NCBI GenBank assembly: GCA_030450535.1
Contig: JAKDIK010000006.1
Span: 1-21,376, forward strand
Length of the DNA: 21,376 bases
Reading direction: 5' to 3'
Source of the DNA: Propionibacteriaceae bacterium
GTDB taxonomy: Bacteria; Actinomycetota; Actinomycetes; Propionibacteriales; Propionibacteriaceae
Shown: positions 20,675 to 21,376 of the stretch, piece after piece
How the letters are laid out: each line of letters opens with the position of its first letter
Numbering within the stretch: the stretch's first letter is position 1
Notes under the pieces: generated by a model
What the model was told of the DNA's origin: nothing
Databases searched by the model: none
The model's input: the letters and a program-made list of their open reading frames with translations, nothing else
Translations under genes and position numbers: made by a program

Positions 20675-21060
20675 AGATCTCCGACGCCCCTCGGATCGTC
20701 CTCACCACCTTTGATGCCGCCGGGGCCCCCTCTGCCTCCCATGAGTGGGTGGTGGAGATGGGGAACGACACCGTCGGCTTCTGGACGCCCCACGTCACCC
20801 CCTGGCTCGAGCGCCTCAGGCTCACCGATGTCGTGACCCTCCAGGCCGCGAGCCGCTCCGGACGCGGTCTGCGCGAGGAGCCCGTCCTGGAGGGCCGTGC
20901 CGTGATCGTCACTGACGGCGACCAACTGGACGCCGTCCGCACCCTGACCCGCACGAAGTACGGCGCGGCCGCGACCCTCACCGGGCTCGTCGACCGCGCC
21001 TGGGAGCTCGGGGGCGCCCGGTCGGCCGAGGGCGCCATCGTCATCCACGTCGTCGGGTGA
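20671..21060 (+). CDS. PPOX-class (F420/FMN-binding split barrel) oxidoreductase-like protein
   Basis: A 129-residue protein resembling the pyridoxamine-5'-phosphate-oxidase-like split-barrel proteins common in actinomycetes, many of which bind F420 or FMN. The pattern seen is RIVLTTFDAAGAPSASHEWVV, then GFWTPHVTPWLERLRLTDVVTLQAASRSG, then EPVLEGRAVIVTD and a helical TRTKYG segment. This matches strand 1 (TT..dG.P...p..v), the cofactor-binding basic/hydroxyl segment and the V-x-G-x-A strand of the family. Cofactor and substrate are not determinable here. The identification rests on pattern resemblance only. It starts by ATGA overlap with the small membrane protein gene and ends 76 bp before the next gene. 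Confidence 0.75.
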   Translation: MKISDAPRIVLTTFDAAGAPSASHEWVVEMGNDTVGFWTPHVTPWLERLRLTDVVTLQAASRSGRGLREEPVLEGRAVIVTDGDQLDAVRTLTRTKYGAAATLTGLVDRAWELGGARSAEGAIVIHVVG

Positions 21061-21136
21061 CGGGTCGCCGGCGAGGTTCAGCACCCGCGCGGCGCCGACG
21101 TTCCGCACCGATCGGCCGAGTTCCTTCGATGACGCC

Positions 21137-21376
21137 ATGAGGCCCGACGTCGCACGCTGGCTCGTGTCCGACGCGGCGCGGCCGGTGCTGGCCGTCGCTG
21201 CCGAGGAGGCCGACCCCGCCTCGCTGGCCGCCGCCACCCGGCTGCGCGCCCTCGTCGAGCCCGATCGCGCCGCCGCGGTGCTGTCCCAGGTGACGTTGCG
21301 GCGACGCCCCCCCCCCCAACACCGCCCACCCCCCCCAGAAAAAATTATAAAAACAAAAACCCAACAACACGCCCAC
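21137..21376 (+). CDS. N-terminus of a probable class I SAM-dependent methyltransferase (3' truncated, end corrupted)
   Basis: The frame from ATG 21137 reads MRPDVARWLVSDAARPVLAV, then AATRLRALVEPDRAAAVLSQVTLRRR. This resembles the start of actinobacterial class I methyltransferases with a THUMP-like C-terminal region, where an LRxxxxPxLAAAxLxQxxLRRxA motif precedes the catalytic domain. Only about 57 residues can be trusted. From about 21307 the sequence turns into a C-run and AT-rich low complexity, so the remaining translation (Pro, Lys, Thr rich) is not credible. There is no Shine-Dalgarno or TANNNT element directly before it. No AdoMet motif is in the window, so the family call is tentative. 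Confidence 0.5.
   Translation, partial: MRPDVARWLVSDAARPVLAVAAEEADPASLAAATRLRALVEPDRAAAVLSQVTLRRRPPPQHRPPPPEKIIKTKTQQHAH
21307..21376. other. Low-complexity contig tail, probable sequencing/assembly artefact
   Basis: An 11-nt C run begins at 21307 and a further C-run near 21329-21336 leads into an A-rich stretch (AAAAATTATAAAAAC style) ending the window. Base composition switches abruptly from roughly 70% GC coding sequence to homopolymers and A-rich words, inside an otherwise continuous reading frame. This is best explained as low-quality read ends. Confidence 0.75.

Noticed and set aside
1..21376. CRISPR arrays, tRNA/rRNA genes, insertion sequences, prophage genes
   Set aside because: No regularly spaced repeats, cloverleaf-like segments, transposase or phage motifs were seen on either strand by reading; no scan could be run.

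Overview
The window is high-GC DNA with dense, short-gapped genes on both strands. It lacks rRNA, tRNA, insertion sequences and CRISPR arrays. Strong third-position GC bias, leaderless or near-leaderless starts preceded by TAGNNT hexamers, an AbiEi/DUF559-type protein, a PPOX/F420-type protein and a large NAD-type malic enzyme point to an actinomycete. Propionibacteriaceae or a close relative is my best guess, but this is inference from gene style and not a phylogeny. Both ends look like contig edges: tsaD is cut at the left, and the right end dissolves into an uncharacteristic poly-C/AT-rich tail.

Layout. (1) 2-2050, plus strand: the 3' part of tsaD, an EamA/DMT exporter and an MTH1-like Nudix hydrolase, packed as an operon and ended by a hairpin shared with the convergent gene. 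(2) 2141-3088, minus: an AbiEi-winged-helix/DUF559-like protein with an apparently degenerate nuclease core. (3) 3279-11140, plus: the centrepiece, two ATGA-overlapping giant redox genes. The first is a 1672-residue pyruvate:ferredoxin oxidoreductase (NifJ type) with three internal expansions and a tethered single-cluster ferredoxin at its C-terminus. The second is a 948-residue fusion of an NfnB/GltD-type flavoprotein with an NfnA-type FAD/[2Fe-2S] module. Together they look like a self-contained 2-oxoacid:NAD(P) oxidoreductase, possibly electron-bifurcating or confurcating. (4) 11185-13216, minus: DUF2200 protein, hexapeptide acyltransferase and polysaccharide pyruvyl transferase, a small surface-glycan cluster. 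(5) 13329-16627, plus: four overlapping genes encoding a radical SAM enzyme resembling the tetraether lipid synthase (Tes/MJ0619) family, a two-helix membrane protein, an Lgt-like membrane protein lacking the usual catalytic His, and a proline-rich membrane protein. This is a candidate lipid-modification operon. (6) 16761-18482, plus: malic enzyme. (7) 18503-19519, minus: galE. (8) 19596-21060, plus: a class I glutamine amidotransferase, then a small membrane protein overlapping a PPOX-type flavin/F420 protein. (9) 21137-end: start of a probable class I methyltransferase, corrupted near the end.

Functional links. Malic enzyme makes pyruvate and the PFOR module consumes it, so two pyruvate-node enzymes lie within 14 kb, but they are not in one operon. 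galE and the pyruvyl/acyl transferases both suit cell-surface polysaccharide synthesis. The radical SAM/Lgt-like operon and the PFOR/Nfn pair are the two loci most likely to hold undescribed biochemistry.
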